A stretch of 64,000 nt of DNA, from the NCBI GenBank assembly GCA_028551475.1, contig CM052361.1, positions 27,107,491 to 27,171,490 of the forward strand, given 5' to 3'. Each line of letters starts with the position of its first letter. The stretch's first letter is position 1. Below are positions 10,901 through 23,761 of the stretch, one piece after another. This DNA comes from Casuarina equisetifolia. Its lineage: Eukaryota > Streptophyta > Magnoliopsida > Fagales > Casuarinaceae. A program made the translations under genes and the position numbers. The notes beneath the pieces were generated by a model, which did no database searches, had not been told where the DNA came from, and saw only the letters and a program-made list of their open reading frames with translations.

Positions 10901-13301
10901 TGGTCAAGGAGGGTATGGAAAGGTTTATAGAGGCATTCTGGTTGATAGTACAGTTGTTGCCATAAAACGTGCACAAGAGAGGTCCTTACAGGGTGAAAAG
11001 GAGTTCTTAACAGAGATAGAATTGTTATCAAGGTTGCATCACCGAAACCTTGTGTCTTTGATTGGATATTGTGATGAAGAAGGTGAACAGGTGTTTTTTC
11101 TTATCCTAACTGAACATAGAAGTTTGGATTATCCATTGATCTAGTTTATTAGAACTTGATTACAATCAACTAAGTAATTTTCTGTAAAAACCAGGGATCA
11201 TGAAAGCTATAAAATCTGAAGGTTTAAAACCGCATATATAGCTGCTTTTGAATAACCTTCGGTAATTAGAAGAAACCATGCGCCCAATCTATGGAAACAT
11301 TACGTTTTTGTTAATACTGGAAAGCATAGTGTTTATCAAAAGTTGGGGATTATTTGATTTTAAAAAGTAGATAAATCTCCTTTGACACTGACCTTAGAAT
11401 AACACAGTTTACCTCTTTTTCACGATTAGTACACTTCGTCATACCAACTTGTTTGGCTTGCACGGATTAGGTTGTCTTGGTTTTCGTTGCTGAATATTTC
11501 TCGAAACTTTTGCTGGGAAGATCTTCAAGTGAGTATTGTTGTGGATGCAGATGTTGGTCTATGAGTTTATGCCAAATGGTACTCTAAGGGATCACCTTTC
11601 TGGTACATCCTATGTTCATCACTTAAGTTTTCCTTTTACTTGTCTCACTACATTCTCGTCTGTACTCCTAGGGATAATCTTTTGTAGTATACGTATATAT
11701 CCTTTAAGTTTTGGTTTCACTTATCTTGCTACATCTTTTTTTTTTATATATATAATTATTTTCCTTTATTTTGTGGATTTTCATCATTGTATGTGAACTT
11801 CACGCAAGTGAAAAGTAGTTATCTATCAAAATTTATGCTACATTCTAATGAACTTATTGGTGTCTCTTGTCCTTAACAATACAGCCAGGTTTAAAGAACC
11901 TTTTAGTTTCGCTATGAGATTGAGAATTGCCATCGGATCAGCTAAGGGCATTCTTTACCTACATGTGGAAGCCAATCCTCCAATATTCCACCGAGATATC
12001 AAAGCCAGCAACATACTAATAGGCTCTAAGTATATTGCAAAAGTTGCTGATTTTGGGCTTTCCCGACTTGCTCCAATTCCAGATAGTGAAGGGATTGTGC
12101 CTACTTATATATCCACAGTTGTAAAAGGGACACCCGTAAGACTCTTACAATTTATATTTACCTAAAAGAATCAGAGACTTCATGAGCTTCTACTTTTAAT
12201 TTATATAAAAAATTTGTTTTTTCCTATTCCACAAAATATGCATATAACTAATAGTTATCTTTTTGTAATCTTATTTTCTATAATAATCTTGTAGGGTTAC
12301 CTTGATCCACAGTATTTCTTAACTCATAAACTCACTGACAAAAGTAATGTTTATAGTCTTGGTGTTGTATTTCTCGAACTCCTTACTGGAATGCAACCAA
12401 TTACACATGGCAAAAACATTGTTAGAGAGGTAAAACTTTTTTGACCTGTTTTCCTTAGATTCAATAAGGGCCTAATATTACCATGTGCTGACTGGAATAG
12501 AAAGGATTTTCATATTTTCGGTAAAAAACCACAAGTTATTCGAGAATAATGAAAACAACTTTTACCCTCTCTCTCTCTCTCCCTCTCTCCCTCTCTCCCT
12601 CTCTCTCTCTCCTACCATATGTCGATATAGACTATGCATCTAGGATATGTATGCATCAGGGATATCCTTTCAATTTTAATTTAAATAAATGAGAATAGAT
12701 AGTAAGCTTTCCTTTAAAGTTTTTAACTCCATTTTGTGAGACCTCGCCACTCAATCCACTTTTTGTGATCTTATGTATTAGATTCAAGTAGAAGCATATT
12801 TTGCAAGTGGAAAAGTCCGGACTTATTTGCATTCTGTTAGTACATATCTTTTGTAGATTTGAGATCATTTTGTGCTATTTTAAGTCCTTTTGATTCGCCA
12901 GCTGAAATTTTTTACAGCAAAATAGTTTTCTTGTAACTTTTTATGGTTTCCACCGATTGCAGGTTAGTGCTGCATATCAATCTGGTATGATCTTCTCTAT
13001 TATTGACGAGCGAATGGGATCTTTTCCTTCTGAATGTGTGTTGAGATTCGCAACTTTGTCCCTTAAGTGCTGCCAAGATGAGACAGACTCAAGACCTTCA
13101 ATGGCAGACGTGGTCCGAGAACTTGAATGCATATGGCTTATGATGCCTGAATCAGACACTGGTATGACAGCTCCAATGGTCTTTGATGTTGAAAAAGCAA
13201 TGAGTTCACCATCATCATCCTATACAGAAAGGAATCCTTATGTGTCAGCAGATGTATCTGGAAGCGACCTTGATAGTGGAGTCATTCCAACGCCTAGGTA
13301 G
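1925..13301 (+). CDS. LRR receptor-like kinase, subfamily VIII-1, copy A
   Basis: Plasma-membrane receptor-like Ser/Thr kinase of about 952 residues. Exons: 1925-2033, 2482-2632, 3065-3136, 3333-3404, 3627-3770, 3882-3953, 4047-4118, 4282-4353, 4887-4955, 5128-5196, 5376-5447, 5602-5688, 5934-6002, 6189-6697, 7296-7454, 10807-11090, 11551-11602, 11885-12135, 12295-12429, 12963-13301. Residues 1-28 are a signal peptide. A GDPC...W..V.C cap lies at 60-72, and about ten leucine-rich repeats follow, mostly one per 69-72 base exon. A Cys-rich ectodomain (C384, C393, C413, C418, C432, C434) spans about 377-546 and a membrane segment 559-585. In the kinase the glycine loop VGQGGYGKV starts at 631, the catalytic lysine is K653, HRD is at 747-749 and DFG at 767-769. 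Oddities: the APE-type Glu is Gln (Q801) and the subdomain IX Asp is Asn (N813), so activity may be reduced. The family is known; ligand and substrate are unknown. Start chosen by the signal peptide and by match to copy C. Confidence 0.92.
7455..10806 (+). other. Long intron 15 of copy A, with unclassified repeat-like DNA
   Basis: This 3.35 kb intron separates the membrane-segment exon from the first kinase exon. The matching intron is 2.49 kb in copy C and only 0.68 kb in copy B. It is AT-rich. It includes a stretch near 8820-9300 that is open for 119 codons on the minus strand and is also present, diverged, in copy C (about 31280-31780). I recognise no protein family in it. About 330 bases at roughly 9730-10060 have no counterpart in C. 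It may be an old insertion, but I saw no terminal repeats or target duplication. Confidence 0.6.
12569..12613 (+). repeat. CT-rich microsatellite in intron 19 of copy A
   Basis: About 45 bases of ctctct with interspersed ccct units lie inside intron 19 (12430-12962). Copy C has only a short remnant (about 34552-34570), so the tract has expanded in A or contracted in C since the duplication. Confidence 0.8.
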
Positions 13302-15605
13302 GAAACATTTTGGAAGAGTTGATCATGTAGGTTACCGTTGACATGAATTTCAGAAAATTTTGTATAAAACTAAGATAGCTAGTCTTGGAAAAGACAGTTA
13401 GAAAGTATATGACATATTAGAAAACATTATTGTACAATTATTATGATGTATAATTTCACTTTCATTTGGTCCATGGAGTACAGGTTGTTTGATTTGACAC
13501 AAAAGGATTTAGAAGATCCTCAACCTACAAAATTATAGTGAAAAGTATTTGGTCAAGACATTACATTTAAAATTTAGCTTTTATGTACCTAGGGAAATAA
13601 TCTTATTGTAAGGGGATACAATTAATTGATATGAGTCACTCATGTGCATTTGCCAGGATGTTTTCTTCAAATAGTTAGTATATAAGTAGCCAACATTAAT
13701 TCCAAAAGTCTAATCCAACATTTGTACATTTCTCAAATGTTTATGGCTGCATTTCTTAGAATTTATTTTGCATTTAATTTTCTTACAAATAATGAGCTAA
13801 ATTTCACCCCTTAAAAAAAAAAAAAAACACTTATTCCCATAAATATCTGTATAAGAAAAGGTAGACTTTATAGAGTTTATCAAATTCTTTACGTACTTTG
13901 AAATATGTTATTTTATAACTTGATGTACTTTTTACACGAGCTTTGGCTTATAATGCCACAAAACGTGGTTTTCAAGATGATGCATGCTTTGTAGTTTTCA
14001 AACACTTCCACAACCAATCTCCCGCCCTCAAAGTCAAGAGTGCGAAGGCCCGAATCAGATGACTTCATTATCTACAGAAATAGAAAAGGACGTACAAAGT
14101 AATTGCATCTGTATGCGTAGAAATAGTCAGAAAGTTGCTGACGATTATTTGTTTGATCATAAATGCATTATTTTATCCCGTGGCTGAAACTATGGCTCCC
14201 ATCTGCAATGATGTGAACTTTCTTCCTTTCTCTACCACCCTCAAGTTAATCTTCAACAGTAGCGTAAGACACACTCTGATGATCCTGACTAAAGAACCAC
14301 CACCGATGACTGTTGAGAGAAAAATGAGAAAAGAAATAGAGACAGGAAATTTGACAGATCCACATTCATATACTGGAAAACCTAGCATGCAAGACCCTGG
14401 AATCAACAAAAAGTCAATTGCCCTATCTTGCAAGTTGGGCTGCCGTCCGTCATCTCCATCGAGAAAAATATCTGCATTTTTTTTCATTTTCAGAGACCAG
14501 GTCCATTCTAACGCAAGTGTATTACGAAAGCATTGAAGGCTTCCGGTTATAATTATGAATAATGATGTAACCCAATTGGTTTTCACAAAAGTCAATCTAC
14601 AAATGATCGTGACCCACAACCGAGTCTTCCGCGTCAAATAACTGATTATCGTTTGCTAGTTAAAAAGCAATACAACCCAAGTGACTAAGCAGGGAACGTC
14701 GATTTTGGCTTGGAATTGGAGGCTTCGGAGAGGGAGAAGAACGCGAAACGAAACTTAACACAGATTGAGTCAGAAGTCTTCATTGATAATCTGATCGTTG
14801 GTGTTTGTACGTTGTTATTCCACGAGCGTAATTTGTTTATCAGCCGGATCCGTTTATAAAGATACAAAAATAGTTGCTCTGAAATGGAAGACCTTCTTGA
14901 ACTGGAAGCAAGCCCTTCTTCATGGCCAAAAACCGGTTTGCTTTTCTTGGGGCCATCAGTTTAGTATTAAAGTTTTAAACCCTCGCCTCAGTCACTCTCC
15001 GACAACAGCCAACAAAGCCAATCACCATTTCATGAAAATATATCCTTCTATAAACTATGAGCATTTACTACAACGGATGGAACCCATGCCCGTTGTCTGC
15101 ATCAGTGGTGAATTGTTCAACTTTTGTAGTGACGTCCTGGTCAGAGCGATACCACCTTTGAGAGGGAGAGGCGAAAGTGAAAGCTCCTACGGGATAACTT
15201 CTCTAACTGCATAAAGCTACTCAATTTGAAACAACTTATTTCTAGCTGAAGCTGCTTCAGGGTTAGTAGCCAATGCGTATGCTTCGGCCATTCTGATAGA
15301 ATCCCAACTTGTCCACCTTAATTTGCTTGATCTTCTCTCAGTTTGGTTGCTTTGTTCCTTGAAGCTGTCTGGGGCAAGAATTCCGAGGTATTTTCTTTGT
15401 TCTGTCGCCTGGAATTTCGGACCTTTTTCCTGGACTTGAAATTGAGCTGTTTGATCATTCATTTATCTCCCTGTGTTAAAAGCTAGTATTTTCTTTCCTT
15501 GCTTTGCAATCCAGGTGCGTATGTTCTTAAAGTTTTTCCCTTTTAACAGGCGGTTGCCGGTGATAGAAATTTGTAGCTTCTGGCCGGTGATAGAAGTTTA
15601 TCTGG
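13302..15605 (+). other. Spacer between receptor-kinase copies A and B
   Basis: There is no supported gene. The first 620 bases match the 3' flank of copy C (35278-35950). From about 13955 the sequence instead matches the 5' flank of copy C (24395-24630), for example at the word aatgcattattttatcc. The join between unit A and unit B is therefore near 13920-13955. The rest is the unique leader and promoter region of copy B. Confidence 0.7.
15018..15054 (+). promoter_or_regulatory. Candidate CCAAT and TATA elements of receptor-kinase copy B
   Basis: A CCAAT word (15018-15022) stands 27 bases before tataaa (15049-15054), a plausible core promoter spacing. It lies about 550 bases before the start codon at 15606, so the leader is probably spliced. 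No transcript evidence is available here. Confidence 0.4.
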
Positions 15606-18600
15606 ATGGTTCCGTCAAGAGCTTGGTCGTATGGACTCTTTATTGTTGTATGGTTCTATTGCTGTTCAACGCTTGTGGGAGCAAAAAAAATCATTACCGA
15701 TCCCACAGAAGGTTCTCATGTCTTTCTATAGTCTTTGATTATTTGATGATTGCTTGATATTTGAATGATTATTGCAACATTCATTTAACAAACTAAGTCC
15801 AGTAAACTCGTACTTTATAAGGGAGAATGGAGAAAAATTTTGAAACTAGTTGCAACTCAATTCAATTATTTCTTCTGGTGTTGCCTAGAGAAAGTTTTAA
15901 AAACAAATAAAGATTGATTATTACATTGCCAAAGATAGAATACAGTCAACGAGTGCTAAGCTTAATTGAGAACATATGTTGTTTGGGACCAAGAGATCCT
16001 AGGTTCAACACTTAAAGGTGCATGAGTTTTTTTTTTAAAAAAAAATATGGAATGCAAGAAGGCATGATTAAAACTATGTACATCTGGCTCACAAAGCAGT
16101 AAACAAACATCTTTACCATGCTATTGGTCACAGGCGATATTTGCACTTCTTAAGTAAGATTGTAGCATTTGATATATACAAACAACTAGCTTAAGAAGAG
16201 GAGTTAACGCATACGGTTTATTTGAGCAAAGATCAATGAATTCTTTGACTCAATATTAGAATCAAATATTGTTAGGAAAACAACATATTATTTGATTATG
16301 CAATCAACCCTTTTCCTTTCATGTTTACATCCTTATGTGGAAATAAACACATGTATTAGACATGAAAACACAAGGCGATACAAATAGAAATTATTTCATT
16401 TGATTCTCTCTTTCTAGCCTTCATCCATCTTTTTACAGGAATGCATGTTTAGAGTCCCACCACTTGGATTCATTTACGTATCATGTAAAAAGTGATACTA
16501 TAGTCACTTTATCAAATCATTGAGTAGTGCTGGATATGAATGAGCTTTTTTCTTCTTTTTTTTTGGGTTTAATTTCTCTTTTTTTCTCCTCAAGCATTTG
16601 AGCTGTACTTTTATTGGAGCAGGTGAGCTCAAACTTGGATCTCCTAATGACCTGGAGTAAATATTGAAAATAATTAGTTTTCTCTTAACATGGAAACCTT
16701 GATACTAGAACTAGAAAAACATGAACCAGTAAAGCTTACGAACTTCTTTATTGCTTATGTTGATAGAATCATCGCTAAAACTTCTATAATTTGCAGTAAA
16801 GGCATTGGAGGCCATCAAGAAAAGTTTGATAGATTCCAATAAGAATCTGAGTAATTGGGATCGAGGAGACCCATGTACATCAAATTGGACGGGGGTTGCA
16901 TGCTACTATGTGGCGTTCGAAGATGGATATCATCACGTTGAACGATTGTATGATTTTACATTTCTTTCAGTCAGTGAACATCATTGATGTGTCTTATGTT
17001 GCATATCTCTAGTACTTGTAATAATTTGTATTTCTGCATTTATTTTTTCGCTCTTGCATGATGAGACGTATGTAATCCCATGTACAGACTTCTGCATATG
17101 AGTTACCGCCAGGAAACAAACATCCTTGGCTCCTGGCCCACTTATGAAAGAACACGGTGGCTATGCTTGAGGGAAATAGGTCTAGATCTAGAAGCCACGT
17201 GTTCCACAATTATACAAAGAAAAGATCACCAGCATATTTTTATGGGTTTGAAAATCTATCTCTATGATCATTTTATTTTCCTAGAAAATTAACGACCAAT
17301 GGTTGGTTATATATTTCTTGCTAGCCGCATTGATTGTCTTGTGTCTTGCATGTTATAGGATTATCATATTTTCGATAAAGCTTCAATTCAATGGCATGTA
17401 GGCATGACCATTGAAGAATTGGCATTGGTGCTTTACGAGTTTTGTTGTGGATCTCTCTTTGTAGGCAACTGTTAGGAATGAACCTGTCAGGAACTTTATC
17501 ACCGGAGCTTGGCAAATTGTTGAATTTGAGAATATTGTAAGAAAAAATCTAAAAGCCATTTTTTTGTGCACTGAACATATTTATCTACATTAACATTTTC
17601 ATATATCTCTTCTACTCCAATATTTGGGTTCATTGTTATTCTCCAGTTTGGATGGTATGAGTTACATATATTATTGACATTTGTTTCTTTGTCTACTTTG
17701 GTGAAGGGATTTTATGTGGAACAACATTAGTGGGAGTATACCAAAAGAGATTGGTAATATCAAGACTTTGGAACTTCTGTAAGTTGATCAGTTTTTCCCA
17801 TTAGAAAGGCTGGATAATCAATACTACTTTCACCCGATTGCTTGCTTATACCATTAAGAGCAGAAAATGTGCTGTTAGATTATGCATTTTAAGGCACTTG
17901 ATTTAAATTAATAGGAGATCTTATTTGTGTGTGAAGTAATTTACCTGGTACCTTGGCATTGTTTGGAATGGTATTTTGATGTTTTGGAGTTGTTTCACAT
18001 TTGCTTTGTCTCTAATACCACATGTAATATTTCATGTCTTTAGGATTTTGAATGGAAACAACTTGACAGGCCCTTTACCAGAAGAGCTAGGCTATCTTTC
18101 AAACTTGGACAGGATGCAAATTGACCAAAACAAGATATCAGGACCATTACCTATATCATTTTCAAACCTAAACAAAACTAAACACTTGTGAGTGTGTTTT
18201 TGATGCTATATTGTCTTAAATCAATTCTAAAAGAACTAACCTTTTTACTTCACTTGTTCCTTATCCTTGGGTTTTCCTTTTCCTCTGTTTCCTTTGGCAA
18301 ACAGTCACATGAACAACAATTCGATTAGTGGGCAAATCCCACAAGAGTTCTTCAATTTATCAAGTATTCTTCACTTGTAAGTTAGTAACTAATCACACTC
18401 TTATATTTCTTAACCATTCATATTTTGGTACAATCTATGAGGTTAATGACTATTATCAACTTTGCTTATGCAGCCTTCTTGATAATAACAACTTATCAGG
18501 GCATCTTCCACCAGAATTCTCTGAATTGAAAAAATTAAAGATACTGTATGGTTTCTACTTTCCTGAAATATAAGCATATTTTTATTTATCCCATAAAGGT

Positions 18601-21600
18601 AGTATATTTCAAGTATGAGATTTTTTCACCTTTTACTTTTTCTTCTGATCTCGTAAAAGTTAATGATAGCTTTTCCCCCTTTTTGCTACACTGATATTGC
18701 TTAAATACTCTCTGTCAAGTTTCTTAATGCTTCTAACTTTTTTGTTTTGCAGTCAACTTGATAATAATAACTTTGGTGGGACTTCAATTCCAAAGTCGTA
18801 TAGCAAAATGTCTCAATTGTTAAAGTTGTAAGTGCATGCTACAGAAAAAGATTTTTTTTTTTAAAATAAAAAATAAAAAAAAAAAGGCAAGAAGAAACTG
18901 AAATGGAGAGCTAAGCGGCAAACGAAGTAGAAAAAACAAAAGATTGGTTGAATGGCATTTTATCAAGAAGAACATATTAAACGGAATAGATTTGGTTAGA
19001 TGTAGAGTTGCTTAAACCACTTCAGGAAGCATGAAGGAATTCCTTATTAAGTTGTCGGTATGCTGAACAAATCAAATCAGGGTTTTAAATAAGTTAGCCT
19101 TTGTTGTTTGATATTTTGCGTCATTTGCCGTAATCTGTTTGGTCTTGGAAAGAGCCGATATTAGTTTAAGCAACTTTCAGAAACCCTGCATGTTCTTAGA
19201 GGTTTTATATACTTGTGAGGTCGCAACCAAGTATGCACATTCTCATATAATGTCAGGATTGAATATTTGTCTCTTGATTGACTCTACTAGGAGCCTTAAA
19301 AACTGCAACCTGCAAGGACCAATTCCTGATTTGAGCCAAATGTCATACCTTTATTACATGTAAGTTACTCTTTTTCTTTTATTTTTCATACAAAAAAAAA
19401 GAAAATATTTTTCAGTCAAAGACAACTTTATTGCTTTTCTTAATAGTTTATGTTATATAAATTTCAGAGATCTGAGTTCAAATTATCTAAATGGATCCAT
19501 ACCTCAAAGTATAGTTTCTCAAAATATCACAACCATGTAAGATTTTTCATCTTTTAAATGATATGTAAATTTAATTTTTTTTGTATTTCTTTTTTAAAAT
19601 TTTTTCTAGATAATATAGATGCTCTTGATTTTGAAAGATAATTTACATCAACAATGCCCTTGACTTGTGTAATCTCTTGTTGGAACAACGTGTTCAGCGA
19701 TTTCTCCAACAATAGCCTCAGTGGAACTATTCCTTCTTACTTTTCAGAACTTCGTGGTCTTCAAAGATTGTAAGTAATCTCTTATTTGTTCTCTCATCCT
19801 TCTATATTTAGTTCTAGAGTCCAGTGATTTTGTGAATCACATTTATATCAATCAAGATTTCGATTATCTAAAATCACTAGTTTTTTGAGTTACTAGTTAA
19901 TATCAACTATTGTATTAAACTGTAACTGTTACTGGCTTTATTTGGTAAATTATTTCTCAATGCAGGTCACTTGCGAACAATAGTTTGAGTGGCTCGGTTG
20001 CGTCCATTATTTGGCAAAACAAGAGTTTGAGTGCAACAGAGAGGCTTGAAGTGTAAGACGTGGTTGACAATGTCACTATTTTACATGAAGTTTTTCATCC
20101 TTCTAAGCTTTGGCTTGTGGCACTTTGATATTGCAGGGATTTGCAGAATAATAATCTTTCAGATGTTGTAGGAAGTTTTTATCTGCATCAGAATGTCTCT
20201 ATCTGGTTTGGTTCTATACTTTCTTCCCAATTCATATGACCCACTTCGTCATGTGGAACTTTAGTGAAATGAAACGCATCTTCGAAATAATAATGATGCA
20301 TCGTTTACTTCCAGGCTTCAAGGGAACCCTTTCTGCTTTAACAACAACCTAGTCCAATTTTGTGGAAATATAAGTAACACTGAAGATAGCAGTTCGGGAT
20401 CACCAAATGCCAGTTCTACATGTTTAGCATGCTACACCCCTAGTGAATATAACCCCACAATTCCTGATGATTGTTTCTGTGCTGCCCCTCTTATTGTTGG
20501 ATTTCGATGGAAAAGTCCTGGATTCTCACGTTTTCTTCCTTACAGAAGTGGTTTTGAGAAGTTCCTAACAGAAAAAGGTCTTAACATATCAGTCAATCAG
20601 CTATACATTGAAAATTTTGGATGGGAAGCTGAACATCGACTGAGAATGACGTTGAAGATTTTTCCTCCATATGTTGTTGATGACAAGAATTCTCACTTCT
20701 TCAACAATAGTGAGATTCAGAGAATCATAAATGTGTTCGCAACTATGTCGTTTCCTTCTAATGACCTATTTGGACCTTCGGATCTTATCAGCCTCTCGAC
20801 TAATTACAATGACAGTGCGTCTCGAACTTTATTAGAGTGGTTCTTGACAAAAATTTGTCGACTGTTTAAAGTTTTATCTATGATTTAATCAATGTATAAA
20901 TTGAAATCTTTCCACTTCAAATTCAAACCATTTGTTCTTATGACTTGAAATCAAACACATGTGAATTATGCCTCATTCTTATCTTACTTTACTGCAGTCA
21001 CACATATTGTTCACTATTTTGGGTTTTGGGAATGCTCATGTTTTTCAATACTGTTGCAGTGACGCAAGGATCTCCATCTTCCTTACGCAGAGGCTCATTG
21101 GTTGGCATAATTCTGGGGACGATAGCTGCTTCTGTGACATTGTCGGCAGTCATTTCTCTTCTGCTAATGAGAGCGCATATGATTAAGAACCATGCCGTTT
21201 CTACAAGACTTCCTTGTGAGTTTCTGGTTCATGATTTTAGAGGAACTGCCATACTATTTCTATTCTATATCCTTATTAGGCTTGTTGACTGGGTGAAGGT
21301 CAAATGTCATGGTTTGTTCAGGAGCATATGCGAATTTGGCTGCAAAGATACATACACCAAGCACAAAAGAATATTAAAAGTTAATTGGCTCGGAAGAAGC
21401 AATTCCCGTGTCCATAAAGAAACAATTTTTCTTACTTCGACAACACGACAGGCATTTTACAGGAACACGAGAGAAACCTTCTTTTGACTCCATATCTAAC
21501 TGTTTTGAACCTATTCTGTTGGGCGCATTCCGCCATGTTTGACTGGCTTGTCAATGCAAACATCATAAAAAGATTGAGAAAGTTCAACGAGAAGTTCCAT

Positions 21601-23761
21601 AAGGCTTGGGTTGCATATTTTTCCAAACTATCTAGACACTTAACATGGGAACTATTTGAACTAGGCTTATTTCAGCGAACTTTAGCACATCCTGATCTTA
21701 TGCTGAACCTAAACAAGCTCAAGTATCTTGTGGGCCTCGAGTTGTCATCTTGGTTAATTGGGTAGCCTGATCATGATATTACTATAGCTTTTAATATTCT
21801 AGTTTTCAATTACTCTTTGAAAACAAAAGATGTCTGAATGCTTGATATTTTTTCATCATAAACATTCGACTGACCTGTATTTAATATGCAGCATCTAGGG
21901 CCCAGATGAGAATTGATGGTGTGAAGGCTTTCACTTACGAAGAAATGGCTCTTGCTACAAACAATTTTAACAAGTCCACCCAGATTGGCGAAGGAGGATA
22001 TGGAAAGGTCTACAAAGGCTTCCTAGCAGATGGTATTGTTGTGGCAATCAAACGAGCACGAGAGGGATCCTTACAAGGTGAAAATGAGTTCTTCACAGAG
22101 ATAGAATTGTTATCGAGGTTACATCATCGAAACCTAGTAACTTTGATTGGATATTGCGACGAAGAAAGTGAACAGGTGCTTCTTCCTACCTTCAATATAT
22201 AAATAGAAGATTGGGGTATTCATCAATCTTGTTGCTTGATAGTTGAGAGAGATTCCAATCAATTTAGAAAGTTGCTTGAATAAAGCTTAAAAGATTATGA
22301 ATGTCATAAGAGTAGGAAAATTTAAAGCTAATACTAAATAGATATGTGCTTTGAATAATAGTGGATAGTATAAGTAATCAAACTCAATCTAGAAACATTA
22401 TACGGGAGGTTCAGTTTTTTTATTCATTATGGAAAGGCAAGTAATTCTCCATAAATTTAGAATTACTTGATTCTAAAATTGCATTAAAAAAGAAAACTCA
22501 TCCCCCCGCTCCCCAAATGAACTTGGGAAGAATAAAGTTTTTCGTTTCCTTTTCTGTTGAGCAGTACCTTTCTCCTGCAAAATTGTTCAACTTTCATGCC
22601 AAGAATTGATTTTTGCTGCTTTCTATTGCTGAATTTATCGTGGATACCATCGTTTATGCAGATGTTGGTCTATGAGTTCATGTCAAATGGTAATCTAAGG
22701 GATAACCTTACAGGTAATCCATTCGTCCTTCAAGTTTTCTTTTGATACTTCATTTCCTTCCCAAATTCTACATTCCATTCTAACGAGTATATTGGTGGTT
22801 CATGAATGTAATAATACAGGCAGGTCTAAAAATCCTTTGAGTTTCGATATGAGATTGAGAATTGCCCTGGGATCTGCTAAGGGCATCCTGTACTTACATA
22901 CAGAAGCTGATCCTCCGATATTTCATCGAGATATCAAGGCAGGCAACATTCTACTGGACTCGACTTTTACTGCGAAAGTTGCTGATTTTGGACTTTCACG
23001 GCTTGCCCCTGTTCCTGTCGAAGGGAGTCTTCCTGCCTATGTATCGACAGTTGTGAAGGGAACTCCAGTAAGATTTATGACCGGAGTTAACAGTATTATG
23101 TAGGAGATGCACTAAGTGATGGCTATGATATATTTTCTCATTCTCCATATTAACTGTGCAGGGATACTTGGATCCACAGTACATCTTAAGTCATCAATTG
23201 ACCGACAAAAGTGATGTTTATAGCCTAGGTGTTGTATTTCTAGAACTCCTCACTGCGATGCAACCGATCTCTCATGGCAAAAATATTGTTAGAGAGGTAA
23301 AACTTCATGAATCACTTTGCCTAGTACTTAACAGGAGGCCCGAGCTGAAATTTTTAGTATATTTGATAATCTGTTGTAATTTTAGTACCTCTCGCTGTTT
23401 CCAGGTTAATGTCGCATATCGATCTGGTATGATCTTTTCGGTTATTGATGGGCGAATGGGTTCTTATCCCGCCGACTCTGTTGTGAAATTCTTGACCTTG
23501 GCGCTTCGGTGTTGTCAAAATGAGACAGATGCACGGCCTTCAATGGCAGAGGTGGTCCGAGAACTTGAAAAGATATTGCAAAAGATTCTGGTTATATTGC
23601 CGGAGTCTGAAATCAAGATTGTAGTGCCTGTCATCACGGGGGTGGAAAAGGTTGCGACTCCACCATCGTCATCCTCCAATCCAGGGTATCCTTATATGTG
23701 GATGGATTTTTCAGGCAGCAACCTTGATAGTGGAGTTATCCCAACCATCCCACCCAGATAA
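15606..23761 (+). CDS. LRR receptor-like kinase, subfamily VIII-1, copy B
   Basis: Same architecture as its neighbours, about 953 residues. Exons: 15606-15711, 16797-16947, 17465-17536, 17707-17778, 18044-18187, 18305-18376, 18474-18545, 18753-18827, 19291-19359, 19468-19536, 19698-19769, 19966-20052, 20137-20205, 20315-20814, 21060-21215, 21892-22175, 22662-22713, 22820-23067, 23162-23296, 23405-23761. The start [20 protein letters not shown] aligns with the signal peptides of A and C. The cap [13 protein letters not shown], the LRRs ([27 protein letters not shown]), the ectodomain word [18 protein letters not shown] and a membrane segment encoded by exon 15 follow. The kinase has [18 protein letters not shown] and DFG. 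The conserved GYLDPEY reads GYLDPQY (Q796). Exon 8 has one extra codon and the ectodomain is strongly diverged from A and C, suggesting a different ligand or partner. Intron 19 (108 bases) is open and in frame. The gene looks whole; its exact role is unknown. Confidence 0.9.

Larger units (their letters stand above)
385..13920 (+). repeat. Tandem segmental duplication, unit A
   Basis: This block aligns with 23911-35950 (unit C). The match begins at gaagtgttggyttggaagaa (385 and about 23911) and runs through the 5' flank, all exons and most introns of the receptor kinase. It continues about 620 bases past the stop codon and fades near 13920 and 35950. Exons and many introns are nearly identical, so the duplication is fairly young. 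Differences are mostly indels: about 540 bases at roughly 678-1220 are missing from C, and about 330 bases at roughly 9730-10060 are also missing from C. Boundaries are by eye, good to a few tens of bases. Confidence 0.85.

Noticed and set aside
14135-14637. Overlapping open frames on both strands upstream of copy B
   Set aside because: No recognisable domain is present. Part of the region is shared promoter DNA with copy C, where the frames are not kept.
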